Assembly: GCF_013265555.1 (NCBI RefSeq)
Contig: NZ_CP041345.1
Location: 914,581-978,580, forward strand
DNA: 64,000 nt
Reading direction: 5' to 3'
Origin: Tenuifilum thalassicum
GTDB lineage: Bacteria; Bacteroidota; Bacteroidia; Bacteroidales; Tenuifilaceae
In this document: piece after piece, positions 44,539 through 52,988 of the stretch
How the letters are laid out: every line of letters starts with the position of its first letter
How positions within the stretch are numbered: the first letter of the stretch is position 1
Notes under the pieces: model-generated
The model's input: only the letters and a program-made list of their open reading frames with translations
Told to the model about the DNA's origin: nothing
The model's database searches: none
Made by a program: the position numbers and the translations under genes

Positions 44539-45109
44539 GGTAGAATCAAGTTTTAAGAACATGGCCTTGACCCTGCTGGTTATTACAGCCGTTGCATCAG
44601 CAGCACTTGGCCTTGTTTATCAGGTAACCAAGGAACCTATAGAACTCGCACAGCAAGCAAAAATAAATAATGCGATAAAAGCAGTCCTACCAGCGTTTGA
44701 TAATCAACCTGCTAATGAATCTTATACCGTTCGAGTAGATGGGGGTGAACTAACCTTTTATCCCGCTACTAAAAATGGAGAGCAGGTTGGAGTTGCTGTA
44801 AAAACATTTACAAATAATGGTTTTGCTGGTCTTATTGAGCTGATGGTTGGTTTTCTTCCTGATGGAACGATTAATAAAGTAGTCGTAATCTCGCATAAGG
44901 AAACCCCAGGACTTGGCGATAAGATTGAACCCCAGAAATCTGAATTTAGCCTTCAGTTCGAAGGGAAAAACCCTGAATCTTTTAAACTTATGGTAAAAAA
45001 GGACGGTGGCGATGTTGATGCTATAACAGCTTCCACCATCTCTTCTCGTGCTTATTGCGATGCACTAACTCGAGCCTATAACGAATTTAAGAAAGGAGGT
45101 AAGCAATGA
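44531..45109 (+). CDS. rnfG: RNF complex subunit G, covalent flavoprotein
   Basis: The start at 44531 (MAKVESSFKNMALTLLVITAVASAALGLVYQ) is preferred to an extension to 44492 inside rnfD, since it opens directly into the membrane anchor. The 192-residue protein has the FMN-binding domain (NNGFAGLIELMVGFLPDGTINKVVVISHKETPGLGDKI) and the covalent FMN site in DAITASTISSRAYCDAL, the counterpart of the SGATxT motif. It carries electrons on the periplasmic side of the complex. Overlaps with rnfD (8 bp) and rnfE (4 bp) show tight translational coupling. Confidence 0.95.
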   Translation: MAKVESSFKNMALTLLVITAVASAALGLVYQVTKEPIELAQQAKINNAIKAVLPAFDNQPANESYTVRVDGGELTFYPATKNGEQVGVAVKTFTNNGFAGLIELMVGFLPDGTINKVVVISHKETPGLGDKIEPQKSEFSLQFEGKNPESFKLMVKKDGGDVDAITASTISSRAYCDALTRAYNEFKKGGKQ

Positions 45110-45717
45110 GTAAGATTGCCCAACTTACAAAAGGGATACTGAAGGAGAACCCCATATTTGTTTTGGTTCTTGGTATGTGCCCAACCCTCGCTACTACATC
45201 TTCAGCATTTAATGGTATGGGTATGGGGCTTGCAACCACATTCGTTTTAGTTGGCTCAAATGTTGTTATCTCCGCCATAGCAAAGCTGATTCCCGATAAA
45301 GTTCGAATACCTTCATATATTGTTGTAATTGCAACATTTGTTACAATAGTTGACCTGGTTATGCAGGCATATGCACCGGGACTATATGCTAACCTGGGCA
45401 TTTTTATCCCCCTGATTGTGGTTAACTGTATTGTACTCGGACGGGCCGAGGCTTTTGCCAATAAAAATACCGTTTCTGATTCGTTCCTCGATGGATTAGG
45501 TATGGGTATTGGTTTTACCTTTGCGCTAACCCTTCTTGGCGGTGTACGTGAGATACTCGGTAATTTCTCACTGTTCGGCTTTCAGATTATTCCCAAATTG
45601 CCACCCTGGCCGGAGCATTGGTTCTTTCATAGCCCAATTCTAGTTTTTATCTTGGCACCAGGTGCATTTATTGCTCTTGCCTATCTGATAGCTATTTTTA
45701 ATAGGTTTAAAAAGTAG
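45106..45717 (+). CDS. rnfE: RNF complex subunit E, membrane protein
   Basis: The 203-residue integral membrane protein of the NqrD/RnfE family opens with LTKGILKENPIFVLVLGMCPTLATTSSAFNGMGMGLATTFVL and has six helices. The conserved Cys in GMCPTLA and in LIVVNCIVLGRAEAFA form the intramembrane iron-sulfur site shared with RnfA. A C-terminal LAPGAFIALAYLIA is also typical. It lies 9 bp before rnfA and overlaps rnfG by 4 bp. Confidence 0.96.
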   Translation: MSKIAQLTKGILKENPIFVLVLGMCPTLATTSSAFNGMGMGLATTFVLVGSNVVISAIAKLIPDKVRIPSYIVVIATFVTIVDLVMQAYAPGLYANLGIFIPLIVVNCIVLGRAEAFANKNTVSDSFLDGLGMGIGFTFALTLLGGVREILGNFSLFGFQIIPKLPPWPEHWFFHSPILVFILAPGAFIALAYLIAIFNRFKK

Positions 45718-45726
45718 GAGGTAGTC

Positions 45727-46302
45727 ATGGAATACATAATAATTATAATTGCTGCTATTTTTGTTAACAACGTCGTTCTGGCTCAATTTCTGGGCATTTG
45801 CCCTTTTCTTGGGGTATCAACAAAGATTAACACCTCGATAGGTATGTCCGGTGCCGTAACCTTTGTGATGGTTCTTGCAACAATAGTTACCTTTCTCCTT
45901 CAGCATTATGTGCTTAACCCTTTAGGAATAGGCTTTATGCAAACTATCGTTTTTATTCTGGTAATTGCATCGCTTGTTCAAATGGTTGAAATAATCCTCA
46001 AAAAGGTTAGCCCTGCACTTTACCAGGCTCTGGGTATTTTTCTGCCTCTTATTACAACTAACTGTGCTGTACTTGGTGTGGCAATCCTTGTTATTAAGAA
46101 AAACTATAACCTGCTCGAAGGTGTTGTGTTTGCAGGTGCAAGCGCCATAGGTTTTGGATTAGCTCTTGTTATTCTTGCTGGAATCCGTGAGCACCTCGAT
46201 TTGGCTAACGTACCAAAAGGAATGAAAGGCGTACCTATTGCTTTGCTTACTGCTGGTATTCTTGCACTTGCTTTTATGGGATTCGCTGGTATTGTTAAGT
46301 AA
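45727..46302 (+). CDS. rnfA: RNF complex subunit A, membrane protein
   Basis: The 191-residue integral membrane protein of the NqrE/RnfA family has [23 protein letters not shown] and [20 protein letters not shown]; the two cysteines pair with those of RnfE for the membrane [2Fe-2S] site. Six helices are predicted with inverted topology to RnfE. It is the last gene of the rseC-rnfBCDGEA operon, ended by a hairpin terminator about 20 bp downstream. The gene order B-C-D-G-E-A is that of Bacteroidota and clostridia, not the A-B-C-D-G-E of Proteobacteria. Confidence 0.96.
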   Translation: MEYIIIIIAAIFVNNVVLAQFLGICPFLGVSTKINTSIGMSGAVTFVMVLATIVTFLLQHYVLNPLGIGFMQTIVFILVIASLVQMVEIILKKVSPALYQALGIFLPLITTNCAVLGVAILVIKKNYNLLEGVVFAGASAIGFGLALVILAGIREHLDLANVPKGMKGVPIALLTAGILALAFMGFAGIVK

Positions 46303-46320
46303 TATTTTTAAATAAAATTG

Positions 46321-46352
46321 AAAAAAGCCTCCTAACGCAGGGGGCTTTTTTG
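46321..46352 (+). terminator. Rho-independent terminator of the rnf operon
   Basis: AAAAAAGCCTCC (46321-46332) pairs with GGGGGCTTTTTT (46340-46351) with one G-T wobble and a 7-nt loop. The T-run is part of the stem end, as in many strong terminators. Confidence 0.9.
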
Positions 46353-46409
46353 TTATAAATGATATTGATATACAAATAGATACGGATTAGCGATTCAAAA
46401 AAATTCAAA

Positions 46410-46428
46410 CTGGTTGAAATAAAACCAG
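46410..46428. repeat. Inverted repeat CTGGTT-N7-AACCAG, possible extra regulator site
   Basis: The two arms (46410-46415 and 46423-46428) carry the same TGG/CCA cores as the two operator repeats downstream, but with wider spacing. It lies just upstream of the -33 box of the PKD-gntR promoter. It may be a weak extra half-site pair or chance. Confidence 0.3.
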
Positions 46429-46435
46429 AATTTGC

Positions 46436-46466
46436 TTGCAGATGCTTTTTTCTCACAATATATTTG
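46436..46466 (+). promoter_or_regulatory. Promoter of the PKD lipoprotein-gntR unit
   Basis: TTG at 46436-46438, a 20-bp spacer and TATATTTG at 46459-46466 fit the Bacteroidota promoter pattern exactly. The last bases of the -7 box are also the first bases of the palindromic operator, so regulator binding would block RNA polymerase. Confidence 0.65.
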
Positions 46467-46475
46467 GTCGACCAA
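46464..46475. promoter_or_regulatory. GntR/FadR-type operator, site 1 (perfect palindrome)
   Basis: TTGGTCGACCAA is a perfect 12-bp palindrome with the TGGT-N2-ACCA core known for the FadR subfamily of GntR regulators. It overlaps the -7 element of the promoter. A FadR-type gene lies 1.1 kb downstream in the same unit. Binding by that protein is inferred. Confidence 0.7.
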
Positions 46476-46487
46476 TTAATAAGAAAC

Positions 46488-46497
46488 TGGTCAACCA
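46488..46497. promoter_or_regulatory. GntR/FadR-type operator, site 2
   Basis: TGGTCAACCA has the same TGGT-N2-ACCA core as site 1 and, with the following ATTAA, makes a near-perfect direct repeat of it. Centre-to-centre distance is 23 bp, about two helical turns, so two dimers could bind the same face. It lies downstream of the expected transcription start. Confidence 0.65.
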
Positions 46498-46531
46498 ATT
46501 AAAATTTTTATAACCTAAAACCTGAACAGTT

Positions 46532-47536
46532 ATGAGATACAAAAAGCATTTTCAGTTAGCTATCAGGGGTGTTACATTAGTATCCTTGATAGCATTCATC
46601 TTTACAGCCTGTGAGGATGATTCTTACACTTATCTTTTTACTGATAAAAGTACTCCTGTAAGTAAGTTTACTCCGGTAATTAATGGTTTCGATGTAGAAT
46701 TTCAAAACCAATCGGAGCACGCCACAACCTATTTTTGGGATTTTGGTGATGGGACAACATCAACCGACACCAATGCCGTTCATTCTTATAGTCAGAAAAA
46801 TAAGTATATGGTTAAGCTTATTGCAAGCGATAACAACGGAGTAACAGATACCGCTGTACAGGAGGTGGCTGTAGGTTATCCATTGGCATCATTTACATAT
46901 GTGGCAAATAAAACAACAGTTACTTTTACAAATACTTCTATTAATGCTAACAGCTATTCATGGGATTTTGGTGATGGAACAACCTCCACCGAAGAGAATC
47001 CAACTCACACGTTCCCCGATGGTGGTACCTATACTGTTGCATTAACTGCTAGCGATGGTGTTGATAACAATACTTTTACCCAGGATGTATTTGTGGTTGC
47101 TAAGTATCAGCCAGTCATAAAAAGCCCAAGTTTTGAAGGGTCTACAAGTGTGTATCGTAACGAGGAAACTGGTTGGTACTGGGTAGGATGCAGTGGTAGT
47201 AGTTCTCCCACACCTCCAGATGGAACTAATGCTTGTAAATTTGGATCTGCTGGAAATTTAATTGCTCAAACATTTGAGGTTGAAGCTAATACCGATTATA
47301 TTCTTAGCTACTATTGGGTAACTAAAGCTGGTGGTACTATTGGAATTAAAATAAAAGTTACCGATGGTACAGATCATAACGTAATCTTATACGAAGGCCA
47401 AACCGGAGTAACTCCAAATGCTTCTGAGTATCAATCTGGCTCATTTGAGTTTAACTCAGGAAGTTCAACTAGTGTTCGCTTATGGTTTGAGTATGGCGAT
47501 GTTGAGTCTCGACTCGATATGATTACTATTAAGTAG
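46532..47536 (+). CDS. PKD-repeat surface lipoprotein, putative glycan-binding protein
   Basis: The 334-residue lipoprotein (signal VTLVSLIAFIFTAC) has acidic residues right after the Cys (EDDSY), the pattern of the Bacteroidota surface-export signal. Two PKD domains follow (about 45-115 and 120-195), each with the hallmark WDFGDGTTST. The last ~135 residues look like a jelly-roll carbohydrate-binding module (KSPSFEGSTSVYRNEETGWYW, VEANTDYILSYYWV, SVRLWFEYGDVESRLDMITI). No catalytic motif is seen. In front of gntR-susCD it takes the place of a SusE/SusF-type surface glycan-binding protein; alginate binding is inferred. It is probably co-transcribed with gntR (46-bp gap) from the operator-controlled promoter. 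Confidence 0.82.
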   Translation: MRYKKHFQLAIRGVTLVSLIAFIFTACEDDSYTYLFTDKSTPVSKFTPVINGFDVEFQNQSEHATTYFWDFGDGTTSTDTNAVHSYSQKNKYMVKLIASDNNGVTDTAVQEVAVGYPLASFTYVANKTTVTFTNTSINANSYSWDFGDGTTSTEENPTHTFPDGGTYTVALTASDGVDNNTFTQDVFVVAKYQPVIKSPSFEGSTSVYRNEETGWYWVGCSGSSSPTPPDGTNACKFGSAGNLIAQTFEVEANTDYILSYYWVTKAGGTIGIKIKVTDGTDHNVILYEGQTGVTPNASEYQSGSFEFNSGSSTSVRLWFEYGDVESRLDMITIK

Positions 47537-47582
47537 TTACTCTTTTGTAAATTAGGACGGTAAAACATTTAAATGCAAAGCA

Positions 47583-48302
47583 ATGGATATTCTGGAAAGT
47601 TTAAAAACAATTGAGGTTGAAAGTCCTGTAAACCAGATAATCAAACAAATAAGAAGTTTGATTATAACAGGAAAACTAAAACCTGGAGATAAGTTGCCGT
47701 CCGAACGTAAACTTTCTGAATCGCTTGGAATTGGGAGAACTTATGTAAGAGATGCCATTAAAAAGTTAGAATTCTACGGCATTCTTAAAACAATGCCTCA
47801 AAGTGGAACTGTTGTTGCAGGTATCGATATTTCTGCCATGGAGGGTTTGATCTCTAACGTAATTCACCTTCATGATAACGACTTTTTCCATCTTGTTGAG
47901 ACTCGCGTCTTGCTTGAGGTTTTTGCTTGCTCTCAAGCAGCTCTAAGAAGAACTGACGGAAATATTCTTGAACTCAAAACAGCGTTGTCCGATCATAAGA
48001 AAAGAGTTGAGGCAGGACTCCCAGGTGTAAAGGAAGACCTTAACTTCCATATCAAAATAGCCGAAGCTAGCCAGAATATGGTTGTTAAGTCGATGTTGCT
48101 AATTCTTATACCTGATATTATTGAAATTTACCGTAAACTCAATGTTTGTGGTGAGGGTCGATTTTATCAGTCATTTAATCAGCACGAGGAGATTCTTAAT
48201 TGCATTATTAACCGAGATCCTCAAGGTGCCGAAACTAAAATGCGTGAGCATTTAAAACATGTATACGAATTTAGCAAGTCCTACAAGCAAGAATTACGTT
48301 AA
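47583..48302 (+). CDS. GntR family transcriptional regulator, FadR subfamily
   Basis: The 239-residue regulator has an N-terminal winged helix (QIIKQIRSLIITGKLKPGDKLPSERKLSESLGIGRTYVRDAIKKLEFYGILKTMPQSGTVVA split over residues 18-80) and a C-terminal FCD ligand domain (about 95-235) with the metal-binding pattern ETRVLLEVFACSQAALRR, LNFHIKIAEAS and FNQHEEILNCI. FCD regulators sense organic acids, and several uronate operons use them. Here the ligand is likely an alginate-derived keto-deoxy sugar acid (inference). Two matching operators lie in the promoter upstream of the PKD gene, so it probably represses its own unit. Its 3' end is also the left arm of a terminator hairpin. Confidence 0.92.
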   Translation: MDILESLKTIEVESPVNQIIKQIRSLIITGKLKPGDKLPSERKLSESLGIGRTYVRDAIKKLEFYGILKTMPQSGTVVAGIDISAMEGLISNVIHLHDNDFFHLVETRVLLEVFACSQAALRRTDGNILELKTALSDHKKRVEAGLPGVKEDLNFHIKIAEASQNMVVKSMLLILIPDIIEIYRKLNVCGEGRFYQSFNQHEEILNCIINRDPQGAETKMREHLKHVYEFSKSYKQELR

Positions 48303-48322
48303 TTCTTGCTTGTGTTGTTTTT
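48283..48322 (+). terminator. Terminator overlapping the end of gntR
   Basis: A perfect 14-bp inverted repeat, ACAAGCAAGAATTA (48283-48296), loop CGT, TAATTCTTGCTTGT (48300-48313), spans the last codons and stop of gntR and is followed by GTTGTTTTT. It fits an intrinsic terminator that separates gntR from susC. Confidence 0.75.
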
Positions 48323-48386
48323 AACAGATAATAGATAAAACTACAATGATATGAATGGGAATAAGTTAAATAGTTCATAGATTAAA

Positions 48387-48459
48387 GTAGGAGCAGCTGG
48401 AACCTGCCCCTACCTAAAGAATTCCCCACCTATAGTAATGCCAAGCAATAAACGTGGGA
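48387..48459 (+). promoter_or_regulatory. Structured susC leader with two hairpins
   Basis: GTAGGAGCAG (48387-48396) pairs with CTGCCCCTAC (48404-48413) with one mismatch. Further on TTCCCCAC (48422-48429) can pair with GTGGGAA (48453-48459) with one bulge. Neither is followed by a T-run, so they are not plain terminators. They lie in the 219-bp region between gntR and susC, which otherwise shows no TAnnTTTG promoter box. A 5'-UTR control element or protein site is possible; I recognise no known riboswitch. Confidence 0.4.
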
Positions 48460-48521
48460 AAATTAATCTACAAATATAGCTAAAAAGAAATTCTCTTTTT
48501 AATCTTAAATCCAAACCTAAA

Positions 48522-51500
48522 ATGAAGAAACTAACAAGCCTAATAGTTTTTATGGTGGCTTTCATGAATATAGTTTGGGCTCAACAAGTTGAAATTAGAG
48601 GAACTATTGTTGATGCTAACACAAATGAGCCACTACCTGGTGCTACTATTATGGAGAAAGGCACCACAAACGGAACCGTTTCCGACGTAAAAGGTAATTT
48701 TGTTTTAAAGACCTTAAGTTCTAGCGGTTATATAACCGTTACCTTTGTTGGGTACCTTGGACAAGAATTTCAATTTAATGGTTCTACTTCTATTAATATT
48801 CAGCTTAAACCTGATGTTGCTGGTATTGAGGAGGTTGTTGTTATTGGTTACGGTACTCAAAAAAAATCACATTTAACTGGTTCCATTTCAAAGGTAACCA
48901 ATGAGGGAATGGATCAAATTCCTGTATCTCGCGCCGATCAAGCCTTGATTGGTAAAGTTTCTGGTGTAAATATTCAAACAACAGATGCTACTGCTGGTGC
49001 TAGCCCAACTATTCGTGTGCGTGGTATTGGGTCTATAACAGCAGATGCTTCCCCTCTTATTGTTGTTGATGGGGTTGTTGTTGATAACGATTATTTGGGA
49101 AGCCTGGATATGAATGATGTTGAATCTTTTGAAATTCTTAAAGATGCTGCTTCGGCTGCTATCTATGGTTCAAGAGGTGGAAATGGTATCATCATGATTT
49201 CTACCAAGCAGGGGAAGGAGGGTCAAACCAAATTCTCATTTAATGGTTTTGCTGGCCCTAAATTCACTGCCGATTTTGATTATAGGCCATCTATCTCTGA
49301 GTGGAAACAGTTCGTTTTAGATAATAATGGAGGAGTTTTAACCGACAGAATGGCTTATATCGAGAAACTTGGGACTGAAACCGATTGGCAAGATGTAATG
49401 TTTGATGGTGGAACTATTCAAAACTACTCTCTTAGTGCCCGTGGAGGTAGCAAAAAAACTAAGTATTTCATTTCTGGAAGCTACCTATCCGATGATGGTG
49501 TTCTACTAACAGATTCATACAACAAAATGAGCGCCCGACTAAAAATTGATACTAAAGTAAATAAGATTATTGAATTCGGCGCTAATGTAAGCCCTTCGCA
49601 GACTTATAAAAGAGACTTCCCAATAGGTGTACACGATGCTTTACGTCAATCGCCTTGGCTACCCATTTGGCATGATGAGAATACGATTCAATACGTTGAT
49701 CGCTCTAAATACCCAGATGTGCAAATAGGCGATTACGCAATGGAACGCCATTTCGATAATTATGACCTCTATAACGATGGTGGCGATACCGACATTAGTA
49801 CAACTTCTAATGTTAACCCCTATGCTAAGGTTGTTGAAAGAAAATATACCGTTAAAGATTTCAAATTGCTTTCCAATGCATACCTACGTTTTCATTTGCT
49901 TGATGGGCTAACATTTACCTCAAGGGTGGCAGCAAATTATCGTCATCGTCAAGATGAAGAGTGGGTTGGTTCAAAAGCTCATAGGAATGGTACTTCGGCA
50001 ATGGAATCGAACTACGATACCGATACATATACCTACTGGTTAAGCGAAAATATGTTTAGCTACAATAAAACTTTTGGTAAGCACGATATTAGCGCAGTTG
50101 CAGGTATGACATGGGAGAAGTGGAATACTGTTAGTGAAGACATGGAAGGAACAGGCTATCAGTTTGATTACATCCAAACCATTAATGCTGCTACTGTGAT
50201 TGCTAATGCTGCTACCTACAAATCAGAAGAGTCACTTCACTCTATAATTTCTAGGTTTAACTATGCTTACGATAGTAAGTACCTATTCTCTTTAAGTGCA
50301 AGGTATGACGGAAGCTCACGCTTTGGTAAAGACACAAAATATGGTTTCTTCCCAGCTGCTTCGGTGGGTTGGAGAATATCCGAAGAGGAGTTCCTTAAAA
50401 ACAATGATTTAATTTCAAACCTGAAAGTTCGTGTTAGCTATGGTGTAACTGGTAATAATTCAGGTATAGGCCGCTACGATGCTATTTCTAAACTATCTGC
50501 CGTTACAGCAATTGTTAATGGCAATGCGGTAACTGGTTTTAATCAAATTAATATTGCGAATAATGACCTCCGTTGGGAAAAATCAGTTGAGTTTACACCT
50601 GGTATAGATATAGGTTTTATGAAAAACCGTTGGAATTTTACTATTGATTACTATGTTCGCCGTAGCAATGACTTGCTTCTAAGCCAAGAAATACCATCAG
50701 TAACTGGGTTCACATCGGCTACTGTTAATATTGGCGAGGTTAAAAACAGCGGGTTTGAATTTGAATTCTTGGGTAGAGTTTTCAGCCAAAAAGATTTTTC
50801 CTGGACTACCTCTTTTAACCTTTCGCATAATAAAAATGAACTAGTTGATTTTGCTGGTGCTAGCGGACTAATAACCTATGTTGATGCAAAACGTCCAGCT
50901 GAGTATATCGCACTAGAAGGTTACCCAATTTCATCGTTCTATGGCTACGTTTACGAAAAGGATATTCCAAATGAATATCTTAAAAACCCATTCTACCCCA
51001 TAGGTGGTAAAAGCCAAGACGTATACGTTAAGGATTTGAATGGTGATGGAGAGATTGATTCTGATGACAGGGCTATACTTGGTTCACCATACCCTAAATG
51101 GGTTTGGGGATTTACCAACACATTCCGTTATAAAGGGTTCGATTTCAGCTTTACGCTTCAAGGATCTCATGGTGCCAAGGTTCGCAATTTAGACCCTCAA
51201 TACTTCGAGAATCAGTTTGCAAGCAACATGGATTATGTTGATACTTTCCCGGATAAGGATAAGGTGGTTCAACGAATCTTTACTGACCTTTGCGTGCAAG
51301 ATGCATCCTTTATTGCATTACGCTCTATTAATTTAGGTTATACGCTTCCTAAAGCTTTGGCTCAAAAGTTAGGTATTGGTTCTGCAAGAATCTACGTTTC
51401 AGGATCAAATCTTATTTACCTAATGGCCGATAGCTATACCAGTTTTAACCCAGAAGGTGTTACCAATGATGATAGCCCTCTACGTGGTGGTTATCAGGTG

Positions 51501-51554
51501 GGTGCCGCTCCTTATGCTAAAGCCATGACTGTTGGTTTAAATCTTGAATTTTAA
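48522..51554 (+). CDS. SusC-like TonB-dependent outer-membrane transporter
   Basis: The 1010-residue protein has a signal peptide (ending NIVWAQ) and then a carboxypeptidase-D-like domain (about 23-95, EIRGTIVDANTNEPLPGATIMEKGTTNGTVSDVKG). The TonB-box-like EEVVVIGYGTQKK follows, then a plug (about 120-235, ADQALIGKVSGVNI, IRVRGIGSITADASPLIVVDG, FEILKDAASAAIYGSRGGNGIIMIST) and a 22-strand barrel ending in YAKAMTVGLNLEF with the C-terminal aromatic. It imports oligosaccharides, here presumably alginate oligomers, through the outer membrane with its SusD partner encoded next. The N-terminal domain is typical of SusC and not of siderophore receptors. Confidence 0.95.
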   Translation: MKKLTSLIVFMVAFMNIVWAQQVEIRGTIVDANTNEPLPGATIMEKGTTNGTVSDVKGNFVLKTLSSSGYITVTFVGYLGQEFQFNGSTSINIQLKPDVAGIEEVVVIGYGTQKKSHLTGSISKVTNEGMDQIPVSRADQALIGKVSGVNIQTTDATAGASPTIRVRGIGSITADASPLIVVDGVVVDNDYLGSLDMNDVESFEILKDAASAAIYGSRGGNGIIMISTKQGKEGQTKFSFNGFAGPKFTADFDYRPSISEWKQFVLDNNGGVLTDRMAYIEKLGTETDWQDVMFDGGTIQNYSLSARGGSKKTKYFISGSYLSDDGVLLTDSYNKMSARLKIDTKVNKIIEFGANVSPSQTYKRDFPIGVHDALRQSPWLPIWHDENTIQYVDRSKYPDVQIGDYAMERHFDNYDLYNDGGDTDISTTSNVNPYAKVVERKYTVKDFKLLSNAYLRFHLLDGLTFTSRVAANYRHRQDEEWVGSKAHRNGTSAMESNYDTDTYTYWLSENMFSYNKTFGKHDISAVAGMTWEKWNTVSEDMEGTGYQFDYIQTINAATVIANAATYKSEESLHSIISRFNYAYDSKYLFSLSARYDGSSRFGKDTKYGFFPAASVGWRISEEEFLKNNDLISNLKVRVSYGVTGNNSGIGRYDAISKLSAVTAIVNGNAVTGFNQINIANNDLRWEKSVEFTPGIDIGFMKNRWNFTIDYYVRRSNDLLLSQEIPSVTGFTSATVNIGEVKNSGFEFEFLGRVFSQKDFSWTTSFNLSHNKNELVDFAGASGLITYVDAKRPAEYIALEGYPISSFYGYVYEKDIPNEYLKNPFYPIGGKSQDVYVKDLNGDGEIDSDDRAILGSPYPKWVWGFTNTFRYKGFDFSFTLQGSHGAKVRNLDPQYFENQFASNMDYVDTFPDKDKVVQRIFTDLCVQDASFIALRSINLGYTLPKALAQKLGIGSARIYVSGSNLIYLMADSYTSFNPEGVTNDDSPLRGGYQVGAAPYAKAMTVGLNLEF

Positions 51555-51574
51555 TTGAAATGGAGGTAACAAAA

Positions 51575-52942
51575 ATGAAAAAGAATATAATTATATCGCT
51601 CCTAGCAGGTTTGCTGATTCTAACTTCCTGTGAGGATTTTCTGGACCTTGCCCCAATCGATGAGATTGGAAGCAATGGATTCTATAAGAATACCGAAGAG
51701 GTAGAGGCAGGTGTGATTTCTATTTATGATGGTTTACAGGCCGTTGTTATGAATGAGTTTGCCCTTACCGAGATGCGCTCCGACAACACCAAAACAAAAA
51801 ATAGTGAAGGTGATTGGGCCCAATTTGAGGACATGAATGTTTCTCCTACTAATGCCACTGTCTCTGAATATTGGAGTTTAAACTACAATGTAGTTTTTAG
51901 GGCTAATGTGGTTTTACAAAATTTGGATGCTGTTTCCGATGAGGCTAAGCGTAACCAGTTTGAGGGTGAAGCTAAATTTGCTCGTGCGTTGGCCCATTTT
52001 AACTTAGTTCGTGCTTTTGGCGATGTGCCTATTATCGATAAGGTTATTGGCCCTGAAGATAAGGACTACTTCTCTCGCAGACCTGCCGATGATGTTTACC
52101 AATTTATTATTGCCGATCTTACTGATGCTGCGTCTAAACTTCCTGGAAAAGATGAAATCGCTTTTGGACGTGCAACTAAAGGTGCTGCATACGCACTATT
52201 GGCTAAAGTTTACCTTACTGTTAAGGATTATGGCAAAGCTAACGATGCTATTAATGAGGTGCTAAAAGAAGGATATGCCTTAGAGGCTAACTATAATGAT
52301 GTATTCTATAATGAAATGAATGATGAGATTATTTTCGCAATTCAGTATATCCCTGATAATACTGAAGATAGCGAGATATTCTCATACAACTTCACTTGGA
52401 AAGGACGTGCTAGTGGTCTGAACTACCCAACCGATGATTTACTAAACAGCCTTGAGGCAGGTGACCTTCGACAATCTACTTTGTTCTATTGGGAGCCACT
52501 TGCAGGCTCTTCGGGTCGATTTGAGTGTGGAAAATTCAGAGCATCTTCTTCTAACGAGGAACTAGGTGGCAACGATTGGATTGTACTTCGCCTTGCCGAT
52601 GTTTACCTCATGCAAGCCGAGGCCATTATGGGTGCAGCAACTGCTACTAGCGATGCAACTGCTATTGAGGCTGTTAATAAAGTACGTCGTCGTGCTGGTC
52701 TTCCCGAAATAGTTGGCTCGCTTACTAAAGATCAGCTGTTAAAGGAACGTAGAATTGAATTAGCTTTTGAGAACCATCGCCTTTATGATCTTATTCGTTT
52801 TGGTGTGGCCGATCAGGTTATGGAAGCTTTTTCTAATACTACTGAAGCTAGCTTTGAGTACAACTCTAACAAGCTTTTATTACCCGTTCCTCAGCGTGAG
52901 ATAAATCTTTATGATGGCCTAACACAGAATCCTGGCTATTAG
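51575..52942 (+). CDS. SusD-like surface glycan-binding lipoprotein
   Basis: The start at 51575 has a strong GGAGG ribosome-binding site 9 bp upstream; the frame open from 51560 covers that site, so it is not used. The 455-residue protein has a lipoprotein signal (SLLAGLLILTSC) followed by EDFLDLAP, with acidic residues that mark surface export in Bacteroidota. The SusD/RagB fold shows as YWSLNYNVVFRANVVLQNLD, EGEAKFARALAHFNLVRAFGDVPII, AAYALLAKVYLTVKDYGKA and RRIELAFENHRLYDLIRFG. It binds the oligosaccharide at the cell surface and caps SusC. It is somewhat shorter than many SusD proteins (500-600). Confidence 0.94.
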   Translation: MKKNIIISLLAGLLILTSCEDFLDLAPIDEIGSNGFYKNTEEVEAGVISIYDGLQAVVMNEFALTEMRSDNTKTKNSEGDWAQFEDMNVSPTNATVSEYWSLNYNVVFRANVVLQNLDAVSDEAKRNQFEGEAKFARALAHFNLVRAFGDVPIIDKVIGPEDKDYFSRRPADDVYQFIIADLTDAASKLPGKDEIAFGRATKGAAYALLAKVYLTVKDYGKANDAINEVLKEGYALEANYNDVFYNEMNDEIIFAIQYIPDNTEDSEIFSYNFTWKGRASGLNYPTDDLLNSLEAGDLRQSTLFYWEPLAGSSGRFECGKFRASSSNEELGGNDWIVLRLADVYLMQAEAIMGAATATSDATAIEAVNKVRRRAGLPEIVGSLTKDQLLKERRIELAFENHRLYDLIRFGVADQVMEAFSNTTEASFEYNSNKLLLPVPQREINLYDGLTQNPGY

Positions 52943-52952
52943 TTTTTTAGTT

Positions 52953-52988
52953 TAGGGGATGGGGATATTCCCTCATCCCCTTTTATAA
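52953..52988 (+). terminator. Terminator after susD
   Basis: GGGGATGGGGA (from 52955) can pair with TCCCTCATCCCC (up to 52981), with wobble and a short loop, followed by TTTTAT. It lies between susD and the lyase genes and may cause partial termination, so that susCD is made in excess of the lyases. Confidence 0.7.

Noticed and set aside
45087-45461. 124-residue minus-strand open frame over rnfE
   Set aside because: It is antisense to conserved rnfE and has no recognisable motif or start signal.
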